A stretch of 64,000 nucleotides of DNA from Yoonia sp. R2331. GTDB lineage: Bacteria; Pseudomonadota; Alphaproteobacteria; Rhodobacterales; Rhodobacteraceae. The stretch covers positions 248,001 to 312,000 of the forward strand of contig NZ_JBGCUN010000001.1 in the NCBI RefSeq assembly GCF_041103235.1, given 5' to 3'. The notes under the pieces were generated by a model. The model was given only the letters and a program-made list of their open reading frames with translations. It was not told the origin of the DNA and searched no databases. Below, piece after piece: positions 51,109 to 60,161 of the stretch. The position numbers were made by a program, and so were the translations under genes. Each line of letters opens with the position of its first letter. The first letter of the stretch is position 1.

Positions 51109-51822
51109 ATGAGTACAGACAGACACCCCAGCGGCGCGCCGTGGCGCAATTTCTATGGCCGGTTCAAGGGCAAGGGCCTGCGCGACAGCCAGAAGGATTA
51201 CCTTGATAAGGATCTTGTGGCGCTGTCGCCCGGTGCGGTGACATGGGATGAAAACCCTGACCGCAATCCGATTGATCCAGGAGGGCTGTTTGACGGCAAG
51301 CCAGTTTGGCTTGAGATCGGTTTTGGCGGGGGCGAGCATCTGGTGCATATGGCCAAGACCTATCCGCAGGTGGGGATCATCGGCTGCGAGCCCTACATCA
51401 ACGGTGTGGCGATGCTGCTGGGGAAGATCCGCGCGGCGGAAGTGGAAAACCTGGCCGTGCACCCCGGCGATGTACGTGATCTGTTTGACGTTTTGCCGGA
51501 TGGTTGTCTGGACAAAGTGTTCCTGAACTACCCTGATCCCTGGCCCAAAAAGCGGCATCACCGCAGGCGGTTTGTAACGCCGGAACACCTTGGCCCGCTG
51601 CACCGAGTGATGAAGATGGGCGCGGAATTGCGGGTGGCGACTGATATCGCCGACTATGTGCGGCAAACACTCGAAGAGGTGCCAAAGGCAGGCTTTGACT
51701 GGCTGGCGGAGGGGCCTGACGATTGGCGGCAGCCGTGGGGCGACTGGATTTCGACCCGGTACGAGAAAAAGGCGATCCGCGAAGGGCGGCCCCAGCATTA
51801 TCTGACGTTTCGCAAGGTCTGA
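51109..51822 (+). CDS. trmB: tRNA (guanine-N7-)-methyltransferase
   Basis: A 237-residue SAM-dependent methyltransferase that modifies G46 of tRNAs. The SAM site is [20 protein letters not shown]; the family motif is [19 protein letters not shown] and the C-terminal substrate part ends GWISTRYE-like ([17 protein letters not shown]). ATG 51109 gives the usual start. Its location right after metK, the source of its cofactor, is the conserved order in this group. A tandem hairpin repeat follows. Confidence 0.95.
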   Translation: MSTDRHPSGAPWRNFYGRFKGKGLRDSQKDYLDKDLVALSPGAVTWDENPDRNPIDPGGLFDGKPVWLEIGFGGGEHLVHMAKTYPQVGIIGCEPYINGVAMLLGKIRAAEVENLAVHPGDVRDLFDVLPDGCLDKVFLNYPDPWPKKRHHRRRFVTPEHLGPLHRVMKMGAELRVATDIADYVRQTLEEVPKAGFDWLAEGPDDWRQPWGDWISTRYEKKAIREGRPQHYLTFRKV

Positions 51823-51826
51823 CGTC

Positions 51827-51910
51827 TTGGGGGCCAGCCCCCAAACGCGCCGTATTATTGGGGGCCAGCCCCCAAACGCGCCGTATTATTGGGGGCCAGC
51901 CCCCAAACCC
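51827..51910 (+). repeat. 31-bp tandem hairpin repeat, 2.7 copies
   Basis: The unit starts TTGGGGGCCAGCCCCCAAAC and continues GCGCCGTATTA. Copies begin at 51827, 51858 and 51889, exactly 31 bases apart; the third diverges after CCCCCAAAC. Each copy contains a perfect 8-bp hairpin TTGGGGGC/GCCCCCAA. It lies directly after trmB and before the aroA-leader repeat. Confidence 0.9.
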
Positions 51911-51935
51911 CCGGGATATTTTTGGCCAGAAGAAG
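51907..51935 (+). repeat. Leader repeat GATATTTTTGGCCAGAAGAAG type, aroA copy
   Basis: ACCCCCGG followed by GATATTTTTGGCCAGAAGAAG. The last 21 bases equal the desaturase-leader copy at 39339-39359. It ends 64 bases before the aroA start codon. Confidence 0.8.
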
Positions 51936-51998
51936 CAGGGGCGTGGACCCTGCCGATGTGCTGCGCTATCAGGCGTGCAAGTGAAAAAGGAAGCATCC

Positions 51999-53351
51999 AT
52001 GTCCGGCCACGGCACCCCGATCCCCATGACATCCCGCCCCTGTGGCCCGCTGAAAGGCGAGGCGCATGTGCCGGGGGACAAGTCGATCTCTCACCGGTCG
52101 TTGATCCTTGGCGCGCTGAGTGTGGGCGAGACGCGGATCACCGGGTTGTTGGAAGGTGACGACGTTCTGGACACCGCCAAGGCGATGCAATCCTTCGGGG
52201 CAGAGGTGACACAGCACGGGCCGGGCGAATGGTCAGTGAAAGGGGTCGGTGTTGGCGGCTTTGCAGAGCCTGACCACGTGATCGACTGCGGCAATTCCGG
52301 CACCGGGGTGCGACTGATTATGGGGGCGATGGCGACCTCTCCGATTACAGCGACATTTACCGGGGACGCATCATTGAACAGCCGTCCGATGGCGCGGATC
52401 ACCGACCCGCTCGCGCTGTTTGGCACGCAAGCGGTGGGGCGGCAAAAGGGGCGGTTGCCAATGACGCTGGTGGGGGCTGCGGCCCCTGTGCCGGTGCGCT
52501 ATGAAACGCCTGTGCCGTCGGCGCAGGTCAAATCAGCGGTTTTGCTGGCGGGACTGAACGCGCCGGGTGAAACAGTGGTGATCGAGAAAGAAGCGACCCG
52601 CGATCACACTGAACGCATGCTGGCGGGGTTCGGCGCAAAGATCTCGGTGGAGGAAACTGACGCGGGCCGGGTCATCACCCTGAAAGGCCAGCCAGAATTG
52701 ACGCCGCAGGACATCGTGGTGCCGCGCGATCCATCCTCTGCCGCGTTTCCGGTCTGTGCGGCGGTCATCGTGCCGGGGTCGGATGTGCTCGTCCCCAATA
52801 TCGGGCTGAACCCGACGCGCGCGGGGCTGTTCACCACGCTGCAAGAGATGGGCGCGGACCTGACATTTGAGAACATGCGCGAAGAAGGTGGTGAGCCTGT
52901 GGCGGACCTGCGGGCGAGGTTCTCGCCCGACTTACATGGCATTGCGGTGCCGCCTGCGCGTGCGGCCAGCATGATCGACGAATACCCGGTGCTGTCGGTT
53001 GTGGCATCCTTTGCCCACGGGGTGACGGAAATGCAGGGCGTCAAGGAATTGCGGGTCAAGGAATCGGATCGAATTGACGCCATGGCGCAGGGCTTGCGCG
53101 CCGCAGGAGTGGACGTGGAAGAGGGTGAGGATTGGTGGAAAATCAATGGTTTGGGCCACGGCAACGTACCGGGCGGGGCCACGGTAGAAACAAGACTGGA
53201 TCACCGGATCGCCATGGCCTTTGCGGTCATGGGGATGGCCGCCCAAAAACCGATACATCTGGATGATGGTGGCCCGATCACCACGTCTTTCCCGATATTT
53301 GAAGGGCTGATGGCTGGCCTGGGCGCGCAATTGGTGCGGAGCAACGGGTGA
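51999..53351 (+). CDS. aroA: 3-phosphoshikimate 1-carboxyvinyltransferase (class II EPSP synthase)
   Basis: A 450-residue shikimate-pathway enzyme joining PEP to shikimate-3-phosphate. Signature segments are [52 protein letters not shown] and [13 protein letters not shown]. The sequence is of the CP4-like class II type. At the position where the glyphosate-tolerant CP4 enzyme has Ala (NAATG) this protein has Gly (NSGTG), which would predict glyphosate sensitivity. AAGGAA lies upstream of ATG 51999. It overlaps cmk by four bases. Confidence 0.96.
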   Translation: MSGHGTPIPMTSRPCGPLKGEAHVPGDKSISHRSLILGALSVGETRITGLLEGDDVLDTAKAMQSFGAEVTQHGPGEWSVKGVGVGGFAEPDHVIDCGNSGTGVRLIMGAMATSPITATFTGDASLNSRPMARITDPLALFGTQAVGRQKGRLPMTLVGAAAPVPVRYETPVPSAQVKSAVLLAGLNAPGETVVIEKEATRDHTERMLAGFGAKISVEETDAGRVITLKGQPELTPQDIVVPRDPSSAAFPVCAAVIVPGSDVLVPNIGLNPTRAGLFTTLQEMGADLTFENMREEGGEPVADLRARFSPDLHGIAVPPARAASMIDEYPVLSVVASFAHGVTEMQGVKELRVKESDRIDAMAQGLRAAGVDVEEGEDWWKINGLGHGNVPGGATVETRLDHRIAMAFAVMGMAAQKPIHLDDGGPITTSFPIFEGLMAGLGAQLVRSNG

Positions 53352-53962
53352 AGTTCACCGTCGCCATAGACGGCCCCGCAGCGGCGGGGAAAGGCACCAT
53401 CAGTCGGGCGGTCGCGGCAGAGTTTAACCTGGCACATCTGGACACCGGATTACTTTACCGTGCGGTGGGGGCCGGTGTGATCGCGGGCGGTGAACCGGTG
53501 GCGGTGGCGCGGGCGCTGGACCCGGCTGATCTGGAGAATCCCGATCTGCGCACGCAAGCGGTTGCAGATGCGGCCAGTCAGGTGGCGGTGATCCCGCAGG
53601 TCCGTGCCGCACTTGTGGCGTTTCAAAAGGAATTCGCCCGCCGTGACGGCGGTGCGGTGCTGGATGGCCGCGACATTGGCACCGTGATCTGTCCAACCGC
53701 AGAGGCGAAGCTATATGTCACCGCCTCGGCCACGCGCCGGGCCGAGCGGCGGCACAAGGAATTGACGGAAAAGGGGTTTTCCACCGCCTTTGAAACGGTC
53801 CTGGCAGAGGTCAAGGACCGCGATGAACGCGATTCCAACCGGGCCACAGCGCCTTTGCGGGCCGCAAGTGACGCGGTGACGATTGATACCTCTGACCTGA
53901 CGATAGAGGCGGCCGTCGCGGCTGCGATTGCGGCGGTGCGGGCGAAATATCCGGTCACGTAA
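53348..53962 (+). CDS. cmk: Cytidylate kinase
   Basis: A 204-residue CMP/dCMP kinase. The P-loop is [18 protein letters not shown], the CMP-binding part includes [12 protein letters not shown], and [20 protein letters not shown] and [16 protein letters not shown] follow as usual. The start is GTG 53348 inside the end of aroA, the common aroA-cmk arrangement. The frequent next gene rpsA is not present; a secreted-protein gene follows instead. Confidence 0.95.
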   Translation: MKFTVAIDGPAAAGKGTISRAVAAEFNLAHLDTGLLYRAVGAGVIAGGEPVAVARALDPADLENPDLRTQAVADAASQVAVIPQVRAALVAFQKEFARRDGGAVLDGRDIGTVICPTAEAKLYVTASATRRAERRHKELTEKGFSTAFETVLAEVKDRDERDSNRATAPLRAASDAVTIDTSDLTIEAAVAAAIAAVRAKYPVT

Positions 53963-54019
53963 GTGTGCCTTAGATGTGGGGATCGAATGGGCTAGCCTGA
54001 CAGACAGGAGGCCCACACC

Positions 54020-54538
54020 ATGTTCAAACCCCTCGTCTTTGCCCTGTTGTTTGCGGCTGCGCCGCTGGCCGCTCAAGAGGCCGAGCCGCCAATGTCAGTG
54101 GGCCGGATGATCGAAATCATCAACGCTCTGGATCCCGATGTCAGCCCGGAAGGCGGCGGAATTTCCTTTACAATTGAGGATGTTCCAGTGCTTGTCTTTG
54201 CTGACCCTGCGATGAACCGGATGCGCGCGATGGTGCCAATCCGCCGGGTCGAGGGCATGACCCAGGACGAGTTGGCGCGCGCCATGCAGGCCAATTTTGA
54301 TACCGCCCTTGATGCACGCTACGCGATCGCACGCGGGCAGCTTTGGGCAGTTTTTATCCATCCATTGAGAGAGTTGGAACGGGATCAGCTGATTTCCGGC
54401 ATCGGGCAGACAGTGAATATCGCGCTGACCTATGGCACGCTCTATCACGGCGGGGCGGCACAGTTTGGTGGCGGCGACAGCGAGGATTTGCAGCAAGAGC
54501 TGCTGGAAGAATTGCTGAAAAAGGGTCAAGACATTTAA
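54020..54538 (+). CDS. Secreted YbjN-like protein
   Basis: A 172-residue protein with a signal peptide (MFKPLVFALLFAAAPLAAQ). The mature part has alternating short strands and helices (ISFTIEDVPVLVFADPAMNR, AMQANFDTALDARYAIARGQ) reminiscent of the YbjN or type III chaperone-like fold, ending in an acidic helix (DLQQELLEELLKKGQ). The fold call is tentative and no function can be assigned. It follows cmk by 57 bases on the same strand. Confidence 0.72.
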   Translation: MFKPLVFALLFAAAPLAAQEAEPPMSVGRMIEIINALDPDVSPEGGGISFTIEDVPVLVFADPAMNRMRAMVPIRRVEGMTQDELARAMQANFDTALDARYAIARGQLWAVFIHPLRELERDQLISGIGQTVNIALTYGTLYHGGAAQFGGGDSEDLQQELLEELLKKGQDI

Positions 54539-54649
54539 CGCACCGTCCGCGATGCACAAATGATGCACAGACCATACACATTGTGGGCATACGCAAGGAT
54601 GAAGGGCTGTTAACTTAACCTTTCATGCCAAGGAAAGGAGTCTGCGCCC

Positions 54650-55093
54650 ATGTCCATTCAGATTAGACCTGCTGCTGCCACGGATCGCGCCGCGTGGGGT
54701 GCGCTTTATGCGGCCTATGCGGAATTCTATCAAGTGACCCAAACCGAAGCGATGCGCGACCGGGTGTGGGACTGGGTGATGGACGACGGCCATAGTGTGA
54801 CAGGGTTGGTGGCCGAAGGGGCAACTGGCCTGATCGGGATTGCCCATGTGCGTGAATTTGCCCGGCCATTGGCGGCGGCAACGGGTGGTTATCTGGATGA
54901 TCTTTATGTGGACCCCGGCGCACGGGGCGGCGGCGCGGCGGACGCGCTGATCGACGCGGCTCGCGCGCTGGGTGTGGCGCGTGGCTGGGGCGTGATCCGC
55001 TGGATCACTGCCGAAGACAACGCGCGGGCGCGCAAGGTCTATGACCGCATGGCCGCAAAAACCGGCTGGGTGACCTATGATCTGCTGGTCTGA
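54650..55093 (+). CDS. GNAT family N-acetyltransferase
   Basis: A 147-residue GNAT domain. Visible parts are IRPAAATDRAAWGALYAAYA at the start, the strand and acetyl-CoA loop GGYLDDLYVDPGARGGGAAD, and the late segment IRWITAEDNARARKVYDRMA. The loop variant GARGGGAAD is close to the consensus RxxGxG/A. AAAGGAG lies ten bases before ATG 54650. The substrate is unknown. It is convergent with the sugar-kinase gene. Confidence 0.87.
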   Translation: MSIQIRPAAATDRAAWGALYAAYAEFYQVTQTEAMRDRVWDWVMDDGHSVTGLVAEGATGLIGIAHVREFARPLAAATGGYLDDLYVDPGARGGGAADALIDAARALGVARGWGVIRWITAEDNARARKVYDRMAAKTGWVTYDLLV

Positions 55094-55115
55094 GACCGCC
55101 AGCATCAGTGACGCC

Positions 55116-56084
55116 TTAGATCACCCGCGCAAAGGTCCCGGTGGGCTCAATGGCAAAGGGCACCTCGTGGTGGGCCTTGTTCATCAATGTCCGCACCGCC
55201 TCTTGCTGGCCATCGGGGCAATAGACCATCACAAAGGCCGAGATTTTGCCGCCCGGTAGCTGCGCAAAGGCCCCAAGATCACGGACGCTGGCAACGATGT
55301 CCTTGACGTAATCGTCGGTGAACTTACCCGGTAGGGTCATCTTCAGGCGTTGCTGCTCCCCGATGATTTCGCCAATGCGCCGCATGTCGCCCGCCGCAAA
55401 GGCTGATTTCAGCTCGACCCCGATGGCCTTGATCTCGTGCAGGTGGTCCAACCCCTTGTCCAGATGGCTTTCCAGCAGGTTCAGCGAGGGTTTGCTTTTG
55501 GCGTGGTGGCCGCCATAGAAAAACAGCATGTTGTGCTGAAACTGTGCCCGCACGTCATCAGACAGCACCAGCGGTTGCGGATGAATGCCGTGCGCGTCGT
55601 ACTGGATATAGCGGATATCGCCCAACGCGCAGATAGATGGATCGTGATAACCCGACGCGCCTTCGAGAATATCAACCTCGATATGTGCGGCGGCCTCAAG
55701 CAGTTCTTGCTGGGTTTTGTCGATGCCTTGCAGACGGAACATTGCATTCAGCAGCCCGACGCAAACTGCGCCAGACGTTCCAAGGCCGGATTCCCCCGCC
55801 AGATCGGTCATGACCACCAGATGCACTGGATGTTCCTCCAGACCTGCAACCTGCAAAGCTTCGCGGATCAGATCATTGCGGATGTCGTCCAGCGCAATGA
55901 CCTTTTCGTGCACATCGGTGTAACGCAGATCAAAAAAGCCATCCATGCTGTCTTTGATGACGACATAGACATGTTTGTCGATGGCCATGCTGACGGTCAC
56001 GCCGCCAAATTGGTGGGCATAGGATTTGATGTCGGTCAGGCCGCCCGCAAGGGGCAAGCGCAGGGGCGTTTTGGTGACGATCAT
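55116..56084 (-). CDS. GHMP-family sugar kinase (HddA-like)
   Basis: A 322-residue kinase of the GHMP superfamily, closest in style to D-glycero-D-manno-heptose-7-phosphate 1-kinases and fucose-type kinases. It starts MIVTKTPLRLPLAGGLTDIK with the conserved RxxxxGGxTD-like segment; the ATP loop is GESGLGTSGAVCVGLLNAMF and the C-terminal motif is AFAQLPGGKISAF. It would phosphorylate a sugar or sugar phosphate at C1. It overlaps the preceding nucleotidyltransferase gene by four bases, so the pair likely makes one NDP-sugar. Confidence 0.85.
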   Translation of the reverse strand: MIVTKTPLRLPLAGGLTDIKSYAHQFGGVTVSMAIDKHVYVVIKDSMDGFFDLRYTDVHEKVIALDDIRNDLIREALQVAGLEEHPVHLVVMTDLAGESGLGTSGAVCVGLLNAMFRLQGIDKTQQELLEAAAHIEVDILEGASGYHDPSICALGDIRYIQYDAHGIHPQPLVLSDDVRAQFQHNMLFFYGGHHAKSKPSLNLLESHLDKGLDHLHEIKAIGVELKSAFAAGDMRRIGEIIGEQQRLKMTLPGKFTDDYVKDIVASVRDLGAFAQLPGGKISAFVMVYCPDGQQEAVRTLMNKAHHEVPFAIEPTGTFARVI

Positions 56085-56809
56085 ATCTTTGCCTCCAGTC
56101 CTTCCAGCACCCTGACCCGCTGGGCGATGCGCAGTGTGTTGATCTCTGGCGTGGGTTCTGTGCCGCCCAGATGCAACCATTCGTCTTCAATCAGATAGCC
56201 GATGTTTTCCCCGTCCATGATCGCGTCCTGCAAGTTCGGCATGATCCGGTATTCCACCTCTTTGCGGCCAGTCATGCGTTTGACCATCGCTTCGGAGAAC
56301 TTCCAAAGGCCAATGTCCACGTAGTCGCTGTCGCCTTCCCAGGCCTGCGTGATCTGGTGATCGTTCAGGGACACGCGGATCTTGGCATGGGCCGGGTCGC
56401 GATCGGCGGCGACGCTTTGCACGATGGGCATCTTGTGCGCCAGAATTGCGGAAAACTGCGTTGGTTTGACATAACCATCCGCCAGCCACACCACGCAAGG
56501 ACCTGTCAGACCTGCTTTTTGATAGGCCGTCTGGATGGCATGGCCGGTGCCAAGTGCCGCGTCCTGCACCACATAGTTGATTTTCAGACCGTTATAGCTG
56601 TCGCCAAAGTAAGATTGGATCTGCTCTTTGAAATGGCCCACCACAAGCGTCAGGCTGGAGGTCGACAGATCAATGCCCGACATGGTCAGATTGCGCACTG
56701 ACAGTTCCAGAAAGGGGTTGAGGCCGATGGGGTACATGCATTTTTGCAGGTAACCGCCAAGGTTGCCAAATCGGCTGCCTTTGCCGGCCGCGAGACAGAT
56801 CAGGTTCAT
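56081..56809 (-). CDS. Sugar nucleotidyltransferase (HddC/RmlA-like)
   Basis: A 242-residue NTP-transferase fold protein. The nucleotide loop is ICLAAGKGSRFGN, a variant of GGxGTR, with the lysine in LQKCMYPIG. The metal-binding Asp is in CVVWLADGYVKP, and the product site in VQDAALGTGHAIQTAY. It would transfer a nucleotide to the sugar-1-phosphate made by the coupled GHMP kinase. The product may go to capsule, LPS or an exopolysaccharide; no glycosyltransferase lies beside it. Confidence 0.84.
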   Translation of the reverse strand: MNLICLAAGKGSRFGNLGGYLQKCMYPIGLNPFLELSVRNLTMSGIDLSTSSLTLVVGHFKEQIQSYFGDSYNGLKINYVVQDAALGTGHAIQTAYQKAGLTGPCVVWLADGYVKPTQFSAILAHKMPIVQSVAADRDPAHAKIRVSLNDHQITQAWEGDSDYVDIGLWKFSEAMVKRMTGRKEVEYRIMPNLQDAIMDGENIGYLIEDEWLHLGGTEPTPEINTLRIAQRVRVLEGLEAKI

Positions 56810-56967
56810 GTGGGTTCTTTTCACTTGCTCGATGGGTGTGATGCCGTGGCGGTCAGACCGCGCGCGAGTCGCACTATACCGGCACTGCCCGCACACGGCG
56901 AGAGGTGATCGCCGTTACTGAACCTCTGCTGTTTCGTGGGGGGCATGGGGCGACCAGATGTGCCCGC

Positions 56968-57171
56968 TTACCAATGCGGCGGTTTCTGGTCGGCCAGTGG
57001 GACAGAGCCGCCAGCATCAAGGTCACGGCCCGCTTCACGTTCCATCAGCATCGCGACCCGGCGGGTTGCCAGTGCGAGTTCTTTTTCCTGACGGGCGACA
57101 ACGTCCGACAATTCCTCGACCGTGCGGGTCAGGTGGGCAATTTTTTCTTCAAGCGCGGTGATATCGGTCAT
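56968..57171 (-). CDS. slyX: SlyX family protein
   Basis: A 67-residue coiled-coil protein with the SlyX pattern: ITALEEKIAHLTRTVEELSD, then a second heptad stretch, ending in DQKPPHW (family ends in PPHY/PPHW). The function is unknown. It starts 9 bases after phhA on the same strand and is likely co-transcribed with it. About 160 bases without a gene follow before the nucleotidyltransferase. Confidence 0.9.
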   Translation of the reverse strand: MTDITALEEKIAHLTRTVEELSDVVARQEKELALATRRVAMLMEREAGRDLDAGGSVPLADQKPPHW

Positions 57172-57180
57172 AACGACCGC

Positions 57181-57972
57181 TTACACCGCTTCCTTGGCCG
57201 GGAAAAGGGCGGGCAGATCGCCCAGGGCTTTGGCCTTGTCGATCAGGGCCGTGATGTCTTGGTCCAAGGAAGAGGTCAGTTGCGCGAAGTCGGTGATCGC
57301 AAAATAGACCGGCTGCACAATGTCGATCCGATAAGGGGTGCGAAAGACTTCGAGCAGGTCGAAATCGCGGATCACCGGGGTGGCCGACATCGCGTGCGCC
57401 GCCTCTGCCGGGGACGATGCGATACCCGCGCCATAGCCGCGCAGGCCCTGATCGGTGCGGATCAGACCAAACTCGATCGTGAACCAGAACAGTCGGAACA
57501 TGTGCCAGCTATACCCTTTGCCAAGCGCGATGGCCGCAGCACCAAAGGCCTGAATGAAATCGGCGTAGGCGGCATTGGTCAGCAGCGGGCAATGGCCAAA
57601 CACCTCGTGAAACAGGTCGGGTTCCTCGATATAGTCCATCTCTTCGCGGCGCCGCAGAAAAGTGGCAACCGGAAACTTGCGGTCTGCCAGCAGGGCGTAG
57701 AACTTGCTGGGCGGGATGATGGCAGGCACGCCTTGTGCGCCCGCACCCGTCAGGGCCGCAAGACGGGCGTCGATGTCGACCACCTGCGGGGTTTTGTCGG
57801 GGGTCAGGCCAAGCTTTTTGACACCCTCAAGGTAGGCGGGGGTCATCACGTCAGGCAGGGTCTGCATCTGGCGGGTGAACAATTCGCCCCAGACGGCATC
57901 ATCCTCGGCCGTATAGGGGTAGCGGCCCTGCGCATCGGCGGTGATGGAACGGTAGACGTGATCTTTCGGCAT
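57181..57972 (-). CDS. phhA: Phenylalanine 4-monooxygenase
   Basis: A 263-residue pterin-dependent non-haem iron hydroxylase converting phenylalanine to tyrosine. The iron-binding segment is EEPDLFHEVFGHCPLLTN with two His ligands; the third ligand, Glu, is in FWFTIEFGLIRTD. Length fits bacterial PhhA (single catalytic domain, no ACT regulatory domain). It is divergent from an Lrp-type regulator with 105 bases between starts, which suggests direct regulation by that protein in response to aromatic amino acids. Confidence 0.95.
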   Translation of the reverse strand: MPKDHVYRSITADAQGRYPYTAEDDAVWGELFTRQMQTLPDVMTPAYLEGVKKLGLTPDKTPQVVDIDARLAALTGAGAQGVPAIIPPSKFYALLADRKFPVATFLRRREEMDYIEEPDLFHEVFGHCPLLTNAAYADFIQAFGAAAIALGKGYSWHMFRLFWFTIEFGLIRTDQGLRGYGAGIASSPAEAAHAMSATPVIRDFDLLEVFRTPYRIDIVQPVYFAITDFAQLTSSLDQDITALIDKAKALGDLPALFPAKEAV

Positions 57973-58077
57973 GGCGACTCCTCCTGTTGGGGAGGATATG
58001 CGTGATGTTGCGGAAAAGTTTGCGTTTTGACCCGGAATTTGATCATCTTGGGGTCAGAATTTTTCGAGAAATGGCAA

Positions 58078-58539
58078 ATGGCGGAATTATCAGATCAGGA
58101 TCGCGCCCTGTTGCGGGCCTTGCAGGCCGATGCGGGCGCGTCGCTGGCGCAGCTGGCCGAACGCTGCGGCATGGCGACCAGCACGGTGTGGCGCAAGGTG
58201 CAGGACTTCGAAGCTGCGGGCCTGCTGGTCGGGCGCGTCGCACTCTTGGACCCCAAGGCCGTGGGCGCAGGGCTGTGCGTTTTCGCCACCGTGCGCCTGC
58301 GCGACCATTCCGAGGCAGCGATTGCCGGTTTCGCCCGCGTCGTCAGCACGCAGCCCAATATTCTTGAGGCGCACGCGATCTCTGGCTCTGCCGATTACAT
58401 GCTGAAAATCCGCTGCCGCGATGTGGAGGATTACGAGGCCTTCATGACCCACCATCTGCTGCGCGCGGGCGTAGTGAAATCAGTGGAATCGGCCTTTAGC
58501 CTCAAGGCGCTGAAGTTCACCACGGCGCTGCCGGTCTGA
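58078..58539 (+). CDS. Lrp/AsnC family regulator
   Basis: A 153-residue regulator: N-terminal helix-turn-helix (ASLAQLAERCGMATSTVWRK) and a C-terminal RAM/AsnC ligand domain (HAISGSADYMLKIRCRDVED). ATG 58078 gives the normal Lrp N-terminus; an upstream frame extension to 58027 is probably not translated. Its divergence from phhA suggests it controls phenylalanine or tyrosine catabolism. Proteins of this type bind the amino acid they regulate. Confidence 0.92.
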   Translation: MAELSDQDRALLRALQADAGASLAQLAERCGMATSTVWRKVQDFEAAGLLVGRVALLDPKAVGAGLCVFATVRLRDHSEAAIAGFARVVSTQPNILEAHAISGSADYMLKIRCRDVEDYEAFMTHHLLRAGVVKSVESAFSLKALKFTTALPV

Positions 58540-58613
58540 CCACGGCGGGCAAGACCATTGCCCCCCATGTCCCGCCACGGTAAACGGCCCCCGAACCAAC
58601 CACAGGACCGGTT

Positions 58614-60161
58614 ATGGCCAAGGACAAGAAACAACCCCGCCCCAAGGCGCAAACGCCCAAGGGTTTCCGCGATTATTTCGGCGCAGAGGTCGAACAGCGC
58701 GCACAGATGCTGCGCCAGATCGCCGGGGTGTATCATCGTTATGGCTTTGACGCGTTGGAGACATCGGCGGTTGAAACGGTCGAGGCGCTGGGCAAGTTCC
58801 TGCCCGATGTGGACCGCCCGAACGAAGGGGTCTTTGCCTGGGAAGAAGACAAGGATTGGTTGGCGCTGCGCTATGATCTGACTGCGCCCTTGGCGCGGGT
58901 CGCGGCGCAATATCGCAACGATCTGCCCAGCCCCTATCGCCGCTATGCGATGGGGCCGGTCTGGCGCAATGAAAAGTCGGGGCCGGGCCGGTTTCGGCAG
59001 TTTTATCAGTGTGATGCGGATACCGTGGGTGCGCCGTCTGTGGCGGCGGACGCCGAGATTTGTGCAATGTTGTCGGATTGTCTGGAAGAGGTTGGCATCC
59101 CGCGCGGCGACTATGTGATCCGGGTGAATAACCGCAAAGTGCTGAACGGGGTGCTTACTTCTGTGACACGTGGTGCAGAGCAACACGATCTTTCATCGAT
59201 GAGCCCATCAGAATTTGCCGAATACAGGAAGCAAGAATCTGAGGGCCTGGAAAACGATCCGGTCCTAGATGCCGTTATGAGGCAACTCGATAAATTCGAC
59301 AAAGTTGGTGTTGATGGAGTTAGGCACCTCCTGACGGGAGGCCGGCATGACCAATCCGGGGCGTTCATTGATGGTGTGAATCTATCGGACCAAATGGCAG
59401 AGGGATTTATTGAGTTCTTGCTCGCAAGAGGAGATAGCAACGAGCAAACTATCTCAAAGTTGAGGGAAGTCTTGCGCCACTCCGCAGTGGGTCAAGAAGG
59501 TATTGACGAACTTGAGATGATCGCAAATCTCCTCGCCGCCCAAGGCTACGGCCCTGACCGCATCGTCATTGACCCATCCGTCGTCCGTGGCCTCGGCTAC
59601 TACACCGGGCCGGTTTATGAGGCGGAACTGACCTTTGAAGTCACCGACGAAAAGGGGCGGCCGCGCAACTTTGGCTCTGTCGCGGGCGGCGGGCGGTATG
59701 ACGATCTGGTCAAGCGCTTCACCGGGCAGGCGGTGCCGGCGACGGGGGTGTCCATCGGGGTGGACCGGTTGCTGGCGGCCTTGCACGCCAAGGGGCGGAT
59801 GGACGCCGAAGCCCAAGGGCCAGTGGTTGTCACCGTGATGGATCGCGACCGGATGGCGGATTATCAGTCGATGGTTGCGGAATTGCGCAATGCAGGCATC
59901 CGGGCAGAGGTCTATCTGGGCAACCCCAAGAACTTTGGCAATCAGCTGAAATATGCGGACAAGCGCAACAGCCCGGTCGCGGTGATCGCGGGCGGGGATG
60001 AGTTTGACCGGGGCGTCGTGCAGATCAAGGACCTTGTGCTGGGGGCCAAGATCGCGGAAAGCGCCAGTGCCGACGAATGGAAGGACCGCCCGCAGCAGTT
60101 TGAAATTGCGCGGGATCAGATGGTCGCCAAGGTCCGCGCCATTCTGGCGGGCGATGACTGA
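58614..60161 (+). CDS. hisS: Histidyl-tRNA synthetase, mosaic middle section
   Basis: A 515-residue class II synthetase. Motif 1 lies near GFRDYFG, motif 2 in [20 protein letters not shown], the HisA motif in [14 protein letters not shown], and motif 3 in [13 protein letters not shown]; a C-terminal anticodon domain follows. Codons about 175-305 (59140-59530) are much less G+C rich (about 50% by hand count) and use AGG/AGA arginine codons, unlike both flanks. The frame stays open and family-like, so the enzyme is probably active but recombined. It starts the hisS-hisZ-hisG run. Confidence 0.94.
   Translation: MAKDKKQPRPKAQTPKGFRDYFGAEVEQRAQMLRQIAGVYHRYGFDALETSAVETVEALGKFLPDVDRPNEGVFAWEEDKDWLALRYDLTAPLARVAAQYRNDLPSPYRRYAMGPVWRNEKSGPGRFRQFYQCDADTVGAPSVAADAEICAMLSDCLEEVGIPRGDYVIRVNNRKVLNGVLTSVTRGAEQHDLSSMSPSEFAEYRKQESEGLENDPVLDAVMRQLDKFDKVGVDGVRHLLTGGRHDQSGAFIDGVNLSDQMAEGFIEFLLARGDSNEQTISKLREVLRHSAVGQEGIDELEMIANLLAAQGYGPDRIVIDPSVVRGLGYYTGPVYEAELTFEVTDEKGRPRNFGSVAGGGRYDDLVKRFTGQAVPATGVSIGVDRLLAALHAKGRMDAEAQGPVVVTVMDRDRMADYQSMVAELRNAGIRAEVYLGNPKNFGNQLKYADKRNSPVAVIAGGDEFDRGVVQIKDLVLGAKIAESASADEWKDRPQQFEIARDQMVAKVRAILAGDD

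Noticed and set aside
51827-51910. CRISPR-like array at the 31-bp repeats
   Set aside because: Repeats are directly abutting without spacers, there are under three units, and no cas genes are present.
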